A DNA stretch of 64,000 nucleotides from G965204755 sp965243415 (GTDB taxonomy: Bacteria; Acidobacteriota; Vicinamibacteria; Marinacidobacterales; Marinacidobacteraceae): assembly GCA_965243415.1 (NCBI GenBank), contig OZ251549.1, positions 4,340,001-4,404,000 on the forward strand, written 5' to 3'. Position 1 is the stretch's first letter. Each line of letters opens with the position of its first letter. The notes beneath the pieces were generated by a model. That model ran no database searches, was not told where the DNA came from, and saw nothing but the letters and a program-made list of their open reading frames with translations. The position numbers and the translations under genes were made by a program. Shown here one piece after another: positions 1-9,300 of the stretch.

Positions 1-1960
1 TGAATTCCAGGTCGCCGAGGCGGCGGTCGGTGCGGACCAACTGGACTTCGAGCGGGTCCCCGAGACGGAACGAGCGCCCGGTGTCGCGGCCCCGTAGCGA
101 GTAGTCCTGCCGGTGGAAGCGGTAGCGGTCGTCGGTCAGGGTCTCCATCGGGACCGTGCCGGTCACCGGGATCGCGTCGAGTTCCACTTCTAGCCCGAAC
201 CGGCCCAGCGCGGCGACGCGGGCGGGGAACACATCGCCCAGTCGCTCGGCGAGGTATCGGGTGATCCGGCGGGAGAGCAGGGCGCGTTCGGCCGCCTCGG
301 CGCTCCGTTCCGTGACGGAGCAACTCTCGGCGAGTGCGGCGATCTCCTCCGGCGGCGGGAGCGAGTCCCGGTCGCCGCCGACCGACGCCGCCAGCGCCCG
401 GTGGGCGAGCAGGTCCGGGTAGCGGCGGATGGGGGAGGTGAAGTGGAGGTAGTCGGGGAGCGCGAGGGCGAAGTGGCCGCGGTTCTCCGGGGCGTAGGCG
501 GCGAGGGCCAGGGCGCGGAGCAGGCGGCGGCGCAGGAAGGGCGCTTCCCGCCGCCCCTCGAGACGGGCGAGCAGGCGGGCGAAGTGCCTCGGGCGCAGCG
601 GTTCGCCCGGGGGCGCCAGCCGCTCCCCGAAGGCGGCGAGCAGGTCTTCGAAGCGCTCGGCGCGGTCCGGCGGCGGCGCGGCGTGCGTGCGGAAGAGGGC
701 CGGGACGCCGGCGGCGGCGAGGCGGCGGGCGACCGCTTCGTTGGCGAGCAGCATGAACTCTTCGACCAGGCGGTGGGCGTCCGTCCGTTGGGCGCGGCGG
801 ACGGCGACGAGGTTCCCGCGTTCGTCGGTCTCGACTTCCGGTTCGGGGAGGTCGAGGTCCACGGCGCCGCGGGCCTTGCGGGCGGCGGCGAGCGCCCCGG
901 CCGCCCGTCCCATGACCCGCACCGCTTCCCCGATCGGCCCCGGTTCCGCGCCGGCCAGCATCGCGGCGCCCTCGCGGTAAGCGAGCCGCGCCGCGCTCCG
1001 GATCACGCTGCGGAAGAACTCCGCTTCCCGCAGGCGCCCGTCCGGGCCGACGGTGAGACGCGCCGAGAACGCCAGGCGGTCCTCGCCCTCCCGCAGCGAG
1101 CAGAGGCCGGCCGAGAGGGCCTCCGGCAGCATCGGGACGGCGCGTTCGGGGAAGTAGGCGGAGGTTCCCCGCCGGGCGGCCTCCGCGTCCACCGGACTGC
1201 CCGCCGGGACATAGCGGCCGACATCGGCGATGTGGACGCCGATCCGGAAGCCGCCGTCCGGGAGCGCCTCGGCTTCGACGGCGTCGTCGTGGTCGCGCGC
1301 GTCCGCCGGATCCAGGGTGACGATCCGCCGCCGGCGCAGGTCTTCGCGGCCGACGCGGTCCGCATCGGTGACGCCGGCGGGCGCGGCCTCCGCCTGGGCG
1401 AGCGCTTCCGGCGGGAACTCGTCGCGGAGGCCGAAGCGGAAGAGCGTCGCCGCCAGTTCCGCCGCCGGGTCGTCGGAGGCGCCGAAGACCTGCTCCACGG
1501 CGCCGACCACCGGGCGTCCGGCAGCGCCCGGCCCGGCAGTCGTCGGATATCCCCGGATCCGCACCGCCACGAAGTCCCCGGGGCCGGCGCCGCCGCGGGC
1601 GCCCGGCGGGATCACCACCTCCCGCGCCCACTGCGGGTCCCAGATGTCCACTGCCGCCCCGTCGCCGGTCACGACGCCGGCGAGGGGCGCCGAGGCCCGC
1701 TCGAGCACCCGCACCACGGCTCCTTCCAAGCGTCCGGATCGGGCGCGGAAGCGGACCTCCGCCTCCACCAGGTCCCCCGGCAGCGCCCCGCCGAGCCGGG
1801 TGCGGGTGAGGTGGACCTCCTCCGTCTCCCCGGCCCCCGGTTCCGGGATGACCCGGCCGTCGCCGCGGGGCCGCCCGCGGAAGCGGCCGCGAACCCGGGG
1901 GAACGACGGCCCGCGCGCGCCTCCGGCCGACCGCTGCCGCCGCTCCCGGCGCCGCCCCAC
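1..1960 (-). CDS. rnr: Ribonuclease R/RNase II family 3'-5' exoribonuclease (C-terminus beyond window)
   Basis: A processive 3'-5' exoribonuclease acting in cytoplasmic RNA turnover. Reading the minus strand gives a basic N-terminal stretch (GRRRERRQ, RGRFRGRPRGD), a cold-shock-like region, then the RNB core with TLDPADARDHDDAV at about residue 215, whose clustered aspartates are the metal-binding catalytic residues. It continues through IGVHIADVGRYVPAGS and AYFPERAVPMLPE and reaches an S1-like segment (GDPLEVQLVRTDRR) at the window edge. The reading frame is open to base 1, so the gene is partial. An in-frame TAG at 2069-2071 bounds the start; the GTG at 1960, preceded by the purine-rich AGGTAGGGGG, is the only plausible initiator I see. 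The family assignment is secure. RNase R rather than RNase II is likely from the basic N-terminus, but the C-terminal tail is not visible. Confidence 0.88.
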   Translation of the reverse strand, partial: MGRRRERRQRSAGGARGPSFPRVRGRFRGRPRGDGRVIPEPGAGETEEVHLTRTRLGGALPGDLVEAEVRFRARSGRLEGAVVRVLERASAPLAGVVTGDGAAVDIWDPQWAREVVIPPGARGGAGPGDFVAVRIRGYPTTAGPGAAGRPVVGAVEQVFGASDDPAAELAATLFRFGLRDEFPPEALAQAEAAPAGVTDADRVGREDLRRRRIVTLDPADARDHDDAVEAEALPDGGFRIGVHIADVGRYVPAGSPVDAEAARRGTSAYFPERAVPMLPEALSAGLCSLREGEDRLAFSARLTVGPDGRLREAEFFRSVIRSAARLAYREGAAMLAGAEPGPIGEAVRVMGRAAGALAAARKARGAVDLDLPEPEVETDERGNLVAVRRAQRTDAHRLVEEFMLLANEAVARRLAAAGVPALFRTHAAPPPDRAERFEDLLAAFGERLAPPGEPLRPRHFARLLARLEGRREAPFLRRRLLRALALAAYAPENRGHFALALPDYLHFTSPIRRYPDLLAHRALAASVGGDRDSLPPPEEIAALAESCSVTERSAEAAERALLSRRITRYLAERLGDVFPARVAALGRFGLEVELDAIPVTGTVPMETLTDDRYRFHRQDYSLRGRDTGRSFRLGDPLEVQLVRTDRRLGDLEF

Positions 1961-2088
1961 GACCGCGCCCCCTACCTGCGCCAGGGGGACGCCGGACGGA
2001 CCGGCAGAGGCGGACGGGAGGCGGGACCGGGCCGCCCCGCCGGCCGACGGGGAGCGCGCCGCCGACTGCTAGAATCCGGGAAACGCAA

Positions 2089-2175
2089 GCCGAAGTGGCG
2101 GAACGGCAGACGCGCTGCGTTCAGGGCGCAGTACTCCTCGTGGGTGTCAGGGTTCAAATCCCTGCTTCGGCACCA
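2089..2175 (+). tRNA. tRNA-Leu (anticodon CAG), CCA encoded
   Basis: A complete class II tRNA cloverleaf. The acceptor stem GCCGAAG (2089-2095) pairs with CTTCGGC (2165-2171), followed by discriminator A and a genomically encoded CCA. The anticodon stem CTGCG/CGCAG encloses the 7-base loop TTCAGGG, giving anticodon CAG. A long variable arm (TACTCCTCGTGGGT region) follows, as expected for leucine tRNA, then the T arm CAGGGTTCAAATCCCTG. It lies between the divergent rnr gene and the convergent M20 hydrolase gene and appears to be transcribed alone. Confidence 0.96.
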
Positions 2176-2383
2176 GCGTTTTCCCGCCGGCGTCTCTGAG
2201 TCCGCGCCGGCTCGATCCCCCCGGACCGATCGCCCGAACCTCGTCCGGCGCGGTGGCGCGATCCGCCGGGCATTTCCCGAGCCGGTCCGCCGACCGACCG
2301 AGAGCCCGGCCGTCCGCTCCGACGGCACGCCGAGTCCCCGAACCAGGCGCTCGACGGCCGCGCCGACCCGGGCGGGACGCGCC

Positions 2384-3982
2384 TCAGTTCTCCCGGTCGG
2401 AGCCGTCCGACTCGGGCCCGCGTACGGTGGGATACTCGATCCCCAACTGTTCGAGATACGAGTCGTATCGGTCCGGGTCGTAGTAGAACGGACGCATCGC
2501 CTCGCGGAACCTCTCCATCCGTTCCGCATTCAGGTGGATCGCCGGCGGATCGTCGGGCCCGATGAGCGGGGTGTACCGGTGGTCTTTCGTCTGCTCGGCG
2601 AAGTATTCCTTCGCCGCCGGCACGAGGTCCGGGTCGAGGAGCAGGTCCATCAGCGTCATGGCGATGACCCGGGCGCCGGCCGTCGCGCCCTTGTGGGCGA
2701 TGGGAGTCGCCATCGCCACCGCGTTCGCCCAGTGGTGGCCCGGGCCTCCGGGGATGTTCGAGGGGAAACGCAGCGTGACCGTCGGGACATTCCAACTGAT
2801 GTCGCCGATGTCGTCGGAACCGCCGCCGAGACGCGGTTCCTGCGCCGGCCCGCCGATCTCGCCCAGTTCGGTGGCCAGTCCGCGCTCCTCCACGCCGAGT
2901 TCCTTCTGCAGCGCGTGGGCGAGCGCCTGGTCGTCCTCGCTCCATTCCGGCAGACCGACGCGCTCGATGTTCGCCCAGACCGCTTCGGCGATCGGTTTGT
3001 TGAAATGGCGCGGGTAGGCGTGTCCGAGGATGCGCCAGGAAACCTCGGTGGTGGTCATCGCCGCGGCGGCTTCCGCCATCGTGTTCCCCAGGTCGAACAA
3101 TTCCTTCATCATCGGCTGGTCGAGTTCGCGGAAGTAGTACCAGACGGACGCCAACTGCGGCACTACATTCGGCTGGTCGCCGCCGTTCGTGATCACATAG
3201 TGCGAGCGGTGCGGCAGACGCAGGTGTTCGCGCCTGTAGTTCCAGGCGGCGTTCATGATCTCCACCGCGTCGAGAGCGCTCCGCCCGCGCCAGGGCGCCC
3301 CGGCGGAGTGCGCCGCCTCGCCGCGGAAGGTGTATTCGACGGACACCAGACCGTTCCCCCGGCCCTGCCCCCAACTCACCCCGAACTGCGACGAGACATG
3401 GGTGAAGATGTTGACATCCACATCGGCGAAATAGCCGTCGCGGATGAACCAGGCCTTCGCCGCCACCAGTTCCTCGGCGACGCCGGGCCAGATGACGATG
3501 GTGCCGGGGAGGCCTTCGCGCTCCATGATCTCCTTGACGGCGAGGGCCCCGGCGATGATGACCGCCTGCCCGGAGTTGTGGCCTTCGCCGTGGCCGGGGG
3601 CGCCCTCGACCATCGGGTCGTGGTAGGCGACGCCCGGCTTCTGCGAGGCCCCGGGAATGCCGTCCAGGTCGCTGCCGAGCGCGATCACCGGCGACCCCGA
3701 CCCCCAGCGCGCCAGCCAGGCCGTGGGAATCCCGGAGATCCCGTCCTCGACGGTGAACCCGTTCTCCCGGAGGACCTCGGTGAGGTACCGGGAGGTCTCG
3801 ACCTCCTGGAACCCGAGTTCCCCGAAACTGAAGATGGAGTCCACCATCTCCTGCACCAGTTTCGCCCGCTCGGCGGCCCCCTGGTCGGCCACCGGGCGGA
3901 GCGCCTCCAGGTCCTGCGCCGCGCCCGGCCCGACGAGGAGGCCGAGGAGCCCCAGCGCCCCCGCGAAGTGTCGGATGTTCAT
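2384..3982 (-). CDS. Secreted M20-family amidohydrolase (AbgB-like)
   Basis: A 532-residue metal-dependent amidohydrolase/peptidase resembling subunit B of p-aminobenzoyl-glutamate hydrolase. The ATG at 3982 opens a signal peptide (MNIRHFAGALGLLGLLVG...GAAQ), so it acts outside the cytoplasm, unlike typical AbgB. Family motifs include GHGEGHNSGQ, the metal-ligand region WPGVAEE, the dimerisation-domain segment EAAHSAGAPWRGRSALDAVE, and the C-terminal GGSDDIGDISWNVPTV and PGGPGHHWANAVA. A start further upstream is possible but would bury the signal peptide. Substrate cannot be read from sequence; N-acyl amino acids or peptides are likely. An AAAGGACGG-like ribosome-binding site lies upstream of the ATG. 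Confidence 0.87.
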   Translation of the reverse strand: MNIRHFAGALGLLGLLVGPGAAQDLEALRPVADQGAAERAKLVQEMVDSIFSFGELGFQEVETSRYLTEVLRENGFTVEDGISGIPTAWLARWGSGSPVIALGSDLDGIPGASQKPGVAYHDPMVEGAPGHGEGHNSGQAVIIAGALAVKEIMEREGLPGTIVIWPGVAEELVAAKAWFIRDGYFADVDVNIFTHVSSQFGVSWGQGRGNGLVSVEYTFRGEAAHSAGAPWRGRSALDAVEIMNAAWNYRREHLRLPHRSHYVITNGGDQPNVVPQLASVWYYFRELDQPMMKELFDLGNTMAEAAAAMTTTEVSWRILGHAYPRHFNKPIAEAVWANIERVGLPEWSEDDQALAHALQKELGVEERGLATELGEIGGPAQEPRLGGGSDDIGDISWNVPTVTLRFPSNIPGGPGHHWANAVAMATPIAHKGATAGARVIAMTLMDLLLDPDLVPAAKEYFAEQTKDHRYTPLIGPDDPPAIHLNAERMERFREAMRPFYYDPDRYDSYLEQLGIEYPTVRGPESDGSDREN

Positions 3983-4227
3983 GGTTCGCTGCCGTCCTTT
4001 CCGGTCCTGCGGTCGGGGTCCGGCGTGGCGCCGCCCCGATCCCCGCTGCGGCGAACCCCCGATTATAGGGAAGCCCGGCCATTGTCGGAGAGGGCGCTCC
4101 CGCCCTGCTCCGGCGCGAGACCTGCCCTCCCCGCAGCGACCTACCCGCCGTGGCCGAACCCCCGGCCGGTCGCCGGGCCACACCGGCCCGGTCACGCGAA
4201 AAATGCGATACTGGCGGGGAACCCGCC

Positions 4228-5526
4228 ATGTACCACCTGCGCGACTTCAAGAACTTCGAGCGCGCCGACCTCGATCTCTCCGCCCCGCTCACCATCCTGC
4301 TCGGCAGGAACGGGTCCGGCAAAACGAACCTCATCGAGGGCGTCGAACTCCTGGGCGCCATCGGCCGCGGGGTCCGGCTGACCGACATCACCGACCCCGG
4401 CCGGGGAGGCCCGTTGGAAGTGCGCGGCAGCGTGGTGTCCTGTGCCCGTTTCGGTACTTCCCGATTCGGTCTGCGACTCGATACCGACCTGCCGTTCGAG
4501 AACGGGAGACGAAGAGTGCTCTACGATCTGGAAGTCGCGGCCACGCGAGCCGGTGTTCGCCTCCATACCGAACGATTCACGGTCGGCGACCGGGTCCTGA
4601 TCGACGCCCGACATACGGAGTCCGGAGTCCTCCAGGTCGCCTACGAGAACTTCCGGCGAGGCCCCAATCCGCACCGGGAGATCTCCGGCGAGCGCTCGGT
4701 GCTCTCGCGCTACCACGAAGTCGTCGCCGATTCCGGATCTCCGCCCGCCAAGATGGAAGGCGCGCGGAAGATCGTCAGCCAGGTCCACGACCACCTGCGA
4801 CCCGCCTTCGTGTTGGAGCCGACGCCGATTTCCATGCGCGACTATGTGCGAATGGAAGCGAACGCCCGATTGGCGCCGAACGGCCGCAACCTGTCCGCCA
4901 TCCTGTTCGGCCTTTCGAAGGGAACGCGTGAACAGAAAGACGCATTGCAACGCATCACCGATACGATTCACCAGATTCCCGAGGACCCGTTCCTGGGGAT
5001 CGGCTTCGTCGACACGATCGCAGGTGATGTCCTCGCCGGGTTCGAAACCGACCGCCGGTCCAAGTCGAACGGAAGCCGCCTCATGGATGCGAGACTGCTG
5101 TCAGACGGAACCCTGAGGATGCTCGCCGTCCTGACCGCTCTGGAAACTGCACCGGAACAATCACGAATCGTGATCGAGGAGTTCGACAACGGCCTGCATC
5201 CGTCCCGAGCCACCGTTCTCATTCGGTACCTCACGGAAGCAGCCGATCGGCGCCGTTTGAACATCGTGCTGACGACTCACAACCCGGCGTTCATGAACGC
5301 CTTGGACGATGAGCAGTTGAAGTGCGTGTGGATCTGCCACCGCGATGACGCGGCGAACACTTCCCGGGTGAGCCGATTGGCAGACCTGGATACTCAGGTG
5401 ACCTTGGTTCGTGGCGCTCGCCTCGGGGATTTCGTTGCTCGCGGCGCTCTCGAGAAGCGTCTGGCCTCCGACTACCGCCAGAGGAAGGCGGAAGCGATTC
5501 AGCGATGGATCGCGTCCGTGTCGTGA
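4228..5526 (+). CDS. AAA family ATPase (RecF/AAA_21-like), partner of PIN protein
   Basis: A 432-residue ABC-type ATPase without membrane segments. Walker A is GRNGSGKTN at about residues 29-37, the signature-like segment is LLSDGTLRMLAVLTAL near residue 290, Walker B is RIVIEEFDNGLHPS near residue 315, and the switch histidine is in LTTHNPAFMNAL. This is the layout of RecF, OLD and AAA_21-type proteins that power nucleases in defence modules. The ATG at 4228 places the strand-loop before Walker A at the N-terminus; GATACT at 4206-4211 could be its -10 box. The gene overlaps the downstream PIN-like gene by 22 bases, implying translational coupling. A defence or toxin-antitoxin role is inference from context. 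Confidence 0.8.
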   Translation: MYHLRDFKNFERADLDLSAPLTILLGRNGSGKTNLIEGVELLGAIGRGVRLTDITDPGRGGPLEVRGSVVSCARFGTSRFGLRLDTDLPFENGRRRVLYDLEVAATRAGVRLHTERFTVGDRVLIDARHTESGVLQVAYENFRRGPNPHREISGERSVLSRYHEVVADSGSPPAKMEGARKIVSQVHDHLRPAFVLEPTPISMRDYVRMEANARLAPNGRNLSAILFGLSKGTREQKDALQRITDTIHQIPEDPFLGIGFVDTIAGDVLAGFETDRRSKSNGSRLMDARLLSDGTLRMLAVLTALETAPEQSRIVIEEFDNGLHPSRATVLIRYLTEAADRRRLNIVLTTHNPAFMNALDDEQLKCVWICHRDDAANTSRVSRLADLDTQVTLVRGARLGDFVARGALEKRLASDYRQRKAEAIQRWIASVS

Positions 5527-5984
5527 CCGACTGCGCGATTCTCGATACCTCCTGGTTGCTGGAGTTCTATCGGGTGCCCGGTCACTCCAGAGAAGACAGA
5601 CACGCAGAAGTCACTGCTCAGGCGTCCGATGATTCGCTGGACGACCTGTTCCTCACGGTCCCCGTGATCTTCGAGTTCGCCAACCACCTCGTCCGCGTCG
5701 CTTCCGGAAACCGACGACGCCAACTCATCGAGAAGTACGACGCCCAACTCACGGAGTCCCTGAACGACGAAGTGCCGTGGACCGTCGTCGCCGACTCGGG
5801 AGATGGAGTCCTGCTGCGGGCGGAGACGCTGATCGAGATGGCGAAACACTTCGTTCAACACTCCGGCAGGAGCCACTCGCTGGCAGACATCTCCATCATC
5901 GACCTCGCGACGGATCTGCAGGAGCAGGGGCGGAAGGTTCGAATCTTCACCTTCGACCAGCAGTTGGCGTCCTACGCCGGCTGA
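5505..5984 (+). CDS. PIN-like domain protein (putative RNase), coupled to ATPase
   Basis: A 159-residue protein with the acidic pattern of PIN-domain ribonucleases: an Asp in the first strand (AILDTSWLLEFY), a Glu in VPVIFEFANHLV, aspartates in LADISIIDLATDL, and a last Asp in IFTFDQQLASY. It starts inside the end of the preceding ATPase gene (22-base overlap in another frame), so both are made from one transcript. In known defence systems an SMC/RecF-like ATPase often senses infection and unleashes such an RNase; that role here is inferred. The match to PIN is by fold pattern, not close homology. Confidence 0.68.
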   Translation: MDRVRVVTDCAILDTSWLLEFYRVPGHSREDRHAEVTAQASDDSLDDLFLTVPVIFEFANHLVRVASGNRRRQLIEKYDAQLTESLNDEVPWTVVADSGDGVLLRAETLIEMAKHFVQHSGRSHSLADISIIDLATDLQEQGRKVRIFTFDQQLASYAG

Positions 5985-6066
5985 CCCCTTCCCGGAGAAG
6001 ACCCTCGGCGGAACCGCAACCGCCGGCCGCCTTCCTCCCCGAGGCCGCGACCCGCCCCGGGGCGGC

Positions 6067-6759
6067 CTAATCGTCGCTGCCGAGGAGGCCGGAGCGGAGG
6101 AGGTAGTAGAAGAGCGTCAGCAGGCTGGTGAGGGCCGCCGCAACATAGGTCATCGCCGCCGCGCTCAGGACGCGGGAGACGCCGGAACGCTCCTCCGGGG
6201 CCACGATGCCGGTCTCCCAGACCAGTTCCTTCGCCCGGGCCGAGGCGTTCAACTCCACCGGCAGGGTCACCAACTGGAACAGCACCACCAGCGCGAACAG
6301 CGCGACGCCCAACTGGACGAGCCCGGCCATCCCCAGCAGGAACCCGCCCAGCAGGATGATCCAGGAGGCGCTCGAGGCGAAGCCCGCCGGACGCGCCAGC
6401 GCCTGGCGCATCATCAGCGGCTGGTAGGCGGCGTGGTGCTGCATCGCGTGCCCCACTTCGTGGGCGGCCACGGCCACCGCGCCGACGGTGCGGCCGTGGA
6501 AGACCTCCGGCGAGAGGCGCAGCACGCGCACGGTCGGGTCGTAGTGGTCGGAGAGGGCCCCGGGATGCTCTTCCACCGGGATCCGGATGCCCTGCCGCTG
6601 CAGCAGGTACTCGGCGGTCTCGCGCCCGCTGCGGCCGCTGCGCACCGGGACCCGGTTGTAGCGCTTGAAGGTGCGCTTCACCTTGAAGGTGGCCCAGAGC
6701 GTGATCGCCAGCCCGGGGGCGAGGATGATGAAGTAGAGCGGGTCGAAGAGACCGAGCAT
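6067..6759 (-). CDS. YugP-type membrane zinc metallopeptidase
   Basis: A 230-residue integral membrane protein of the Zn_peptidase_2 (YugP) family. The N-terminal helix LFDPLYFIILAPGLAITLWA is followed by the conserved basic KVKRTFKRYNRVP, then the zinc-binding HEVGHAMQHH at about residue 100. Two or three further transmembrane helices follow (SWIILLGGFLLGMAGLV, LFALVVLFQLV, and a C-terminal YVAAALTSLLTLFYYLL). Length matches the family. Physiological substrates of YugP proteins are unknown. It is convergent with the PIN-like gene and divergent from the downstream hydrolase. Confidence 0.88.
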   Translation of the reverse strand: MLGLFDPLYFIILAPGLAITLWATFKVKRTFKRYNRVPVRSGRSGRETAEYLLQRQGIRIPVEEHPGALSDHYDPTVRVLRLSPEVFHGRTVGAVAVAAHEVGHAMQHHAAYQPLMMRQALARPAGFASSASWIILLGGFLLGMAGLVQLGVALFALVVLFQLVTLPVELNASARAKELVWETGIVAPEERSGVSRVLSAAAMTYVAAALTSLLTLFYYLLRSGLLGSDD

Positions 6760-7007
6760 GGAACGAACCTCCCGCGGCCCGCCGTCCCCCTTCGGGAGCA
6801 GCCGGGCGCAGACGGAACGGTAACAAGGGGTGCGACAGATCGGGTCACCCCGGCGCCGGGCCGGCCGCCGACCGGGCCTGCCGAGTCATCCCGGGATCGA
6901 CGCTCCCGCCCGCCCCGACCGCCCTGCCCGACCGGCCCGCCCCGGGAGAAGGCCGGCGCCGGAGTGGGAGAATCGGCGGGACCGCGCCGAACCCGACGCC
7001 GCCCCCG

Positions 7008-8264
7008 ATGCCCGCACCGCCAGACGCCGCCCCCGGAACCGACCCCGCCCGTCTCCGTCGGTCCCTCGAACGACTGGCGCAGTTCGGGGCGCACCCCGAA
7101 GGCGGCGCCCGGCGGATCGCCTTCTCCCCGGAGGAGTTGGCGGCGCGGAAGTGGCTGACGGCGGAGATGGAAGCCGCCGGGCTCACCGTCCGCACCGACC
7201 CGGCGGGCAACCTCTTCGGCCGCCGCGAGGGCCGCGAGCCCCTCCCGGCGATCCTCTTCGGTTCCCACCTCGACACCGTGCCCCGGGGCGGACACTACGA
7301 CGGGGCGCTCGGCGTCCTCGGCGCGCTGGAAGTCCTGCGGTCGCTCCGGGAACAGGGGATCGAGACCCGCCACCCCCTGGAGATGGCCGTCTGGTGCGAC
7401 GAGGAGGGCGCCCACTTCGGCAACGGCCTCTTCGGCAGCCGGGCGGCCACTTCCGGCGCGCGCCGCGACGAACTCGACCGCACCGGCGACGACGGCCTCA
7501 GCCTCCACGAGTGGCTGGAGCGGTACGGCGAGGACCCGAAGACCCTCGACCGGGCGGTCCTCGACCCCCGGAGCGTGCGGGCCTTCTTCGAACTCCATGT
7601 GGAACAGGGCGGCACGCTGGAACGCGACCGCTGCCGCCTGGGAGTCGTCGAGGGCATCGTCGGCATCCACCGCTTCGAGGCGCGGTTCGCCGGGAAGCAG
7701 AACCACGCCGGCACCACCCCGATGGCGGAGCGCCGGGACGCCCTGCTCGCCGCCGCGCGCCTCATCAACGCCGTCCACGAGGAGATCCGCCGCCGACCCG
7801 GCGGCCAGGTCGGGAATGTGGGGCAGTTGGCGGTGACCCCCGCCGCGGCCAATGTGATCCCCGGCGAGACCCGGTTCCCCATCGAGTTGCGCGACCTCGA
7901 AGACCGCGTGGTGGACGACCTGATCCACCGCATCGAGGGCCGCGCCGGCCGCATCGGCGCCGACACCGGATGCTCGGTGACCCTCACCCGGACGCTCCGG
8001 GAGTCTCCGGCGACGATGGACCCGGGCCTCCGCGAGATCCTGCGCCGGCTGGCCCTCGCCCGCGGCCACGAGCCGATCTCCCTGCCCAGCCGCGCCGGCC
8101 ACGACGCCCAGAACCTGGCCCGCCACGGGATCCCGACGGCGATGATCTTCGTCCCCAGCCGCGACGGCATCAGCCACGCCCCGGAGGAATGGACGAGCCC
8201 CGAGGACTGCGCCCTGGGCACCGAGTTGCTGCGCGCCGCGGTCCTGGCGGTCGACCGGGCCTGA
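7008..8264 (+). CDS. Zn-dependent amidase, hydantoinase/carbamoylase family (AllC/AmaB-like)
   Basis: A 418-residue cytoplasmic hydrolase of the M20 branch that contains N-carbamoyl-L-amino-acid hydrolases, allantoate amidohydrolases and beta-ureidopropionases. Visible hallmarks are DPAGNLFGRREG, GSHLDTVPRGGHYDGALG with the first metal-binding His and Asp, the CDEEGAHFGNGLFGSRA metal site, ELHVEQGGTLE, the dimer-domain FAGKQNHAGTTPM, and the C-terminal SRAGHDAQNLARHGIPTAMIFVPSRDG. Length is typical. The exact substrate (carbamoyl amino acid, allantoate or a related ureide) cannot be settled. The ATG at 7008 is followed by an unusually Pro/Ala-rich leader of about ten residues. Confidence 0.87.
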   Translation: MPAPPDAAPGTDPARLRRSLERLAQFGAHPEGGARRIAFSPEELAARKWLTAEMEAAGLTVRTDPAGNLFGRREGREPLPAILFGSHLDTVPRGGHYDGALGVLGALEVLRSLREQGIETRHPLEMAVWCDEEGAHFGNGLFGSRAATSGARRDELDRTGDDGLSLHEWLERYGEDPKTLDRAVLDPRSVRAFFELHVEQGGTLERDRCRLGVVEGIVGIHRFEARFAGKQNHAGTTPMAERRDALLAAARLINAVHEEIRRRPGGQVGNVGQLAVTPAAANVIPGETRFPIELRDLEDRVVDDLIHRIEGRAGRIGADTGCSVTLTRTLRESPATMDPGLREILRRLALARGHEPISLPSRAGHDAQNLARHGIPTAMIFVPSRDGISHAPEEWTSPEDCALGTELLRAAVLAVDRA

Positions 8265-8435
8265 CTCCGCCGCCGGCGTTCGCCGGGTCGCATTCCGCCC
8301 CGGGGGTTCCTCGCCTCCCGACCGAATCGCGCGGGGCGGTAGTCTCCGGGAATCGGCGGTGATCGCTTCCGGGGGCGGCGGGGTTCTCTCGCCGAGCCGG
8401 GGGGCGGTTCGCGCCGGTGGAAGAGGACAGCAGGT

Positions 8436-9248
8436 ATGACCATGGACCGGGCGGCCGGCACTTCCGGAAACGCCGCCGGCGGCTGGCGCGGGACGGCGTG
8501 GCTGGCGGCGATGTTCCACGCGCCGGGGCGGGCGTTCGCGGGGCTTCGGGGAGCGCCGGCGGTGGGGGCGGTGCTGGTGGCGACGGCTCTCTTCGGGGCG
8601 TTCGGGGCGACGGTGGCGACGCGGGCGGTCGATCCGGAAGCCATGGCCGCGCGGATGACGGAGACGCAGACCGAGCAGGCGCGCCGGTTCTCGCCGGGGG
8701 ACCTGTCGGAGGACGAGCGGCGGCGGGTGCTCGAGAGTTCGCGCAATGCGCTGCGGCTCACGCGGGCGTTCGCTCCGGTGCTCGGAGCGCTTTCCGTGGC
8801 GGCCTCGCCGCTCGTCGCCGCCGCCTGTTACCTGCTCGCCTTCGGGGTGATGGGAGTCCCGGGGAGTTACCGGCTGCTGCTCTCCACCGTCCTCCACGCC
8901 GCCTGGCCGGCGCTCGCCGCCCGGTCGGTGCTCACGGCCGCCGTCGTCGGGACTTCGGGGCCGCTGCCGCCCGATCGTTCCGAGACGCTCCTGCGCAGCA
9001 ACCTGGCGGCCTGGCTCGACGGCGGCGCCGACGGTCTCGGTCCGGTGGCGCAGGCGATCGCCTCCCGCGTGGATGTGTTCCTCGGCTGGGAGATCGCGCT
9101 GCTCGGCCTCGGCTTCGCGATCACCCTGGACCTCTCCCGGCGGCGCGCCTTCGGCGTCGTGCTGCTGCTCTGGGCCGTCGTTACCGCGCTCGGCGCGGGT
9201 TTCGCCGGCCTGGCGCAATCGTTCGGAGCGGGCGGCTCCGTCGGTTGA
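8436..9248 (+). CDS. Yip1-family multi-pass membrane protein
   Basis: A 270-residue membrane protein of the bacterial Yip1/YIP1-like family. It has an amphipathic entry (AMFHAPGRAFAGLRG) and about five hydrophobic segments: VGAVLVATALFGAFGATVA, FAPVLGALSVAASPLVAAACYLLAFGVMG (split here), VLHAAWPALAARSVLTAAVV, FLGWEIALLGLGFAITLDLS and FGVVLLLWAVVTALGAGFAGL. Such proteins commonly precede periplasmic adaptor and MacB-like permease genes in Acidobacteriota and relatives. Here the adaptor gene follows after 52 bases on the same strand, so one operon is likely. No enzymatic motif is present. Confidence 0.75.
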   Translation: MTMDRAAGTSGNAAGGWRGTAWLAAMFHAPGRAFAGLRGAPAVGAVLVATALFGAFGATVATRAVDPEAMAARMTETQTEQARRFSPGDLSEDERRRVLESSRNALRLTRAFAPVLGALSVAASPLVAAACYLLAFGVMGVPGSYRLLLSTVLHAAWPALAARSVLTAAVVGTSGPLPPDRSETLLRSNLAAWLDGGADGLGPVAQAIASRVDVFLGWEIALLGLGFAITLDLSRRRAFGVVLLLWAVVTALGAGFAGLAQSFGAGGSVG

Positions 9249-9300
9249 GGCCGGCGGCGAAGGAAACCGACGACGACGACGCGAACGGGACGACTCGGGC

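Noticed and set aside
401..4381. A 1326-codon plus-strand open frame, and many other long frames opposite real genes
   Set aside because: It overlaps rnr, the tRNA and the M20 gene, and its translation is Arg/Gly/Ala-rich without motifs. Long empty frames are expected at this GC content.
4228..5984. Identification as a PARIS (AriA/AriB) system
   Set aside because: The partner looks like a PIN-type protein, not the TOPRIM/DUF4435 effector of PARIS, and gene lengths do not fit closely.
5777..6070. A small plus-strand gene overlapping the end of the PIN-like gene
   Set aside because: It is Arg/Pro-rich, in a shadow frame, and lacks a start signal or recognisable fold.
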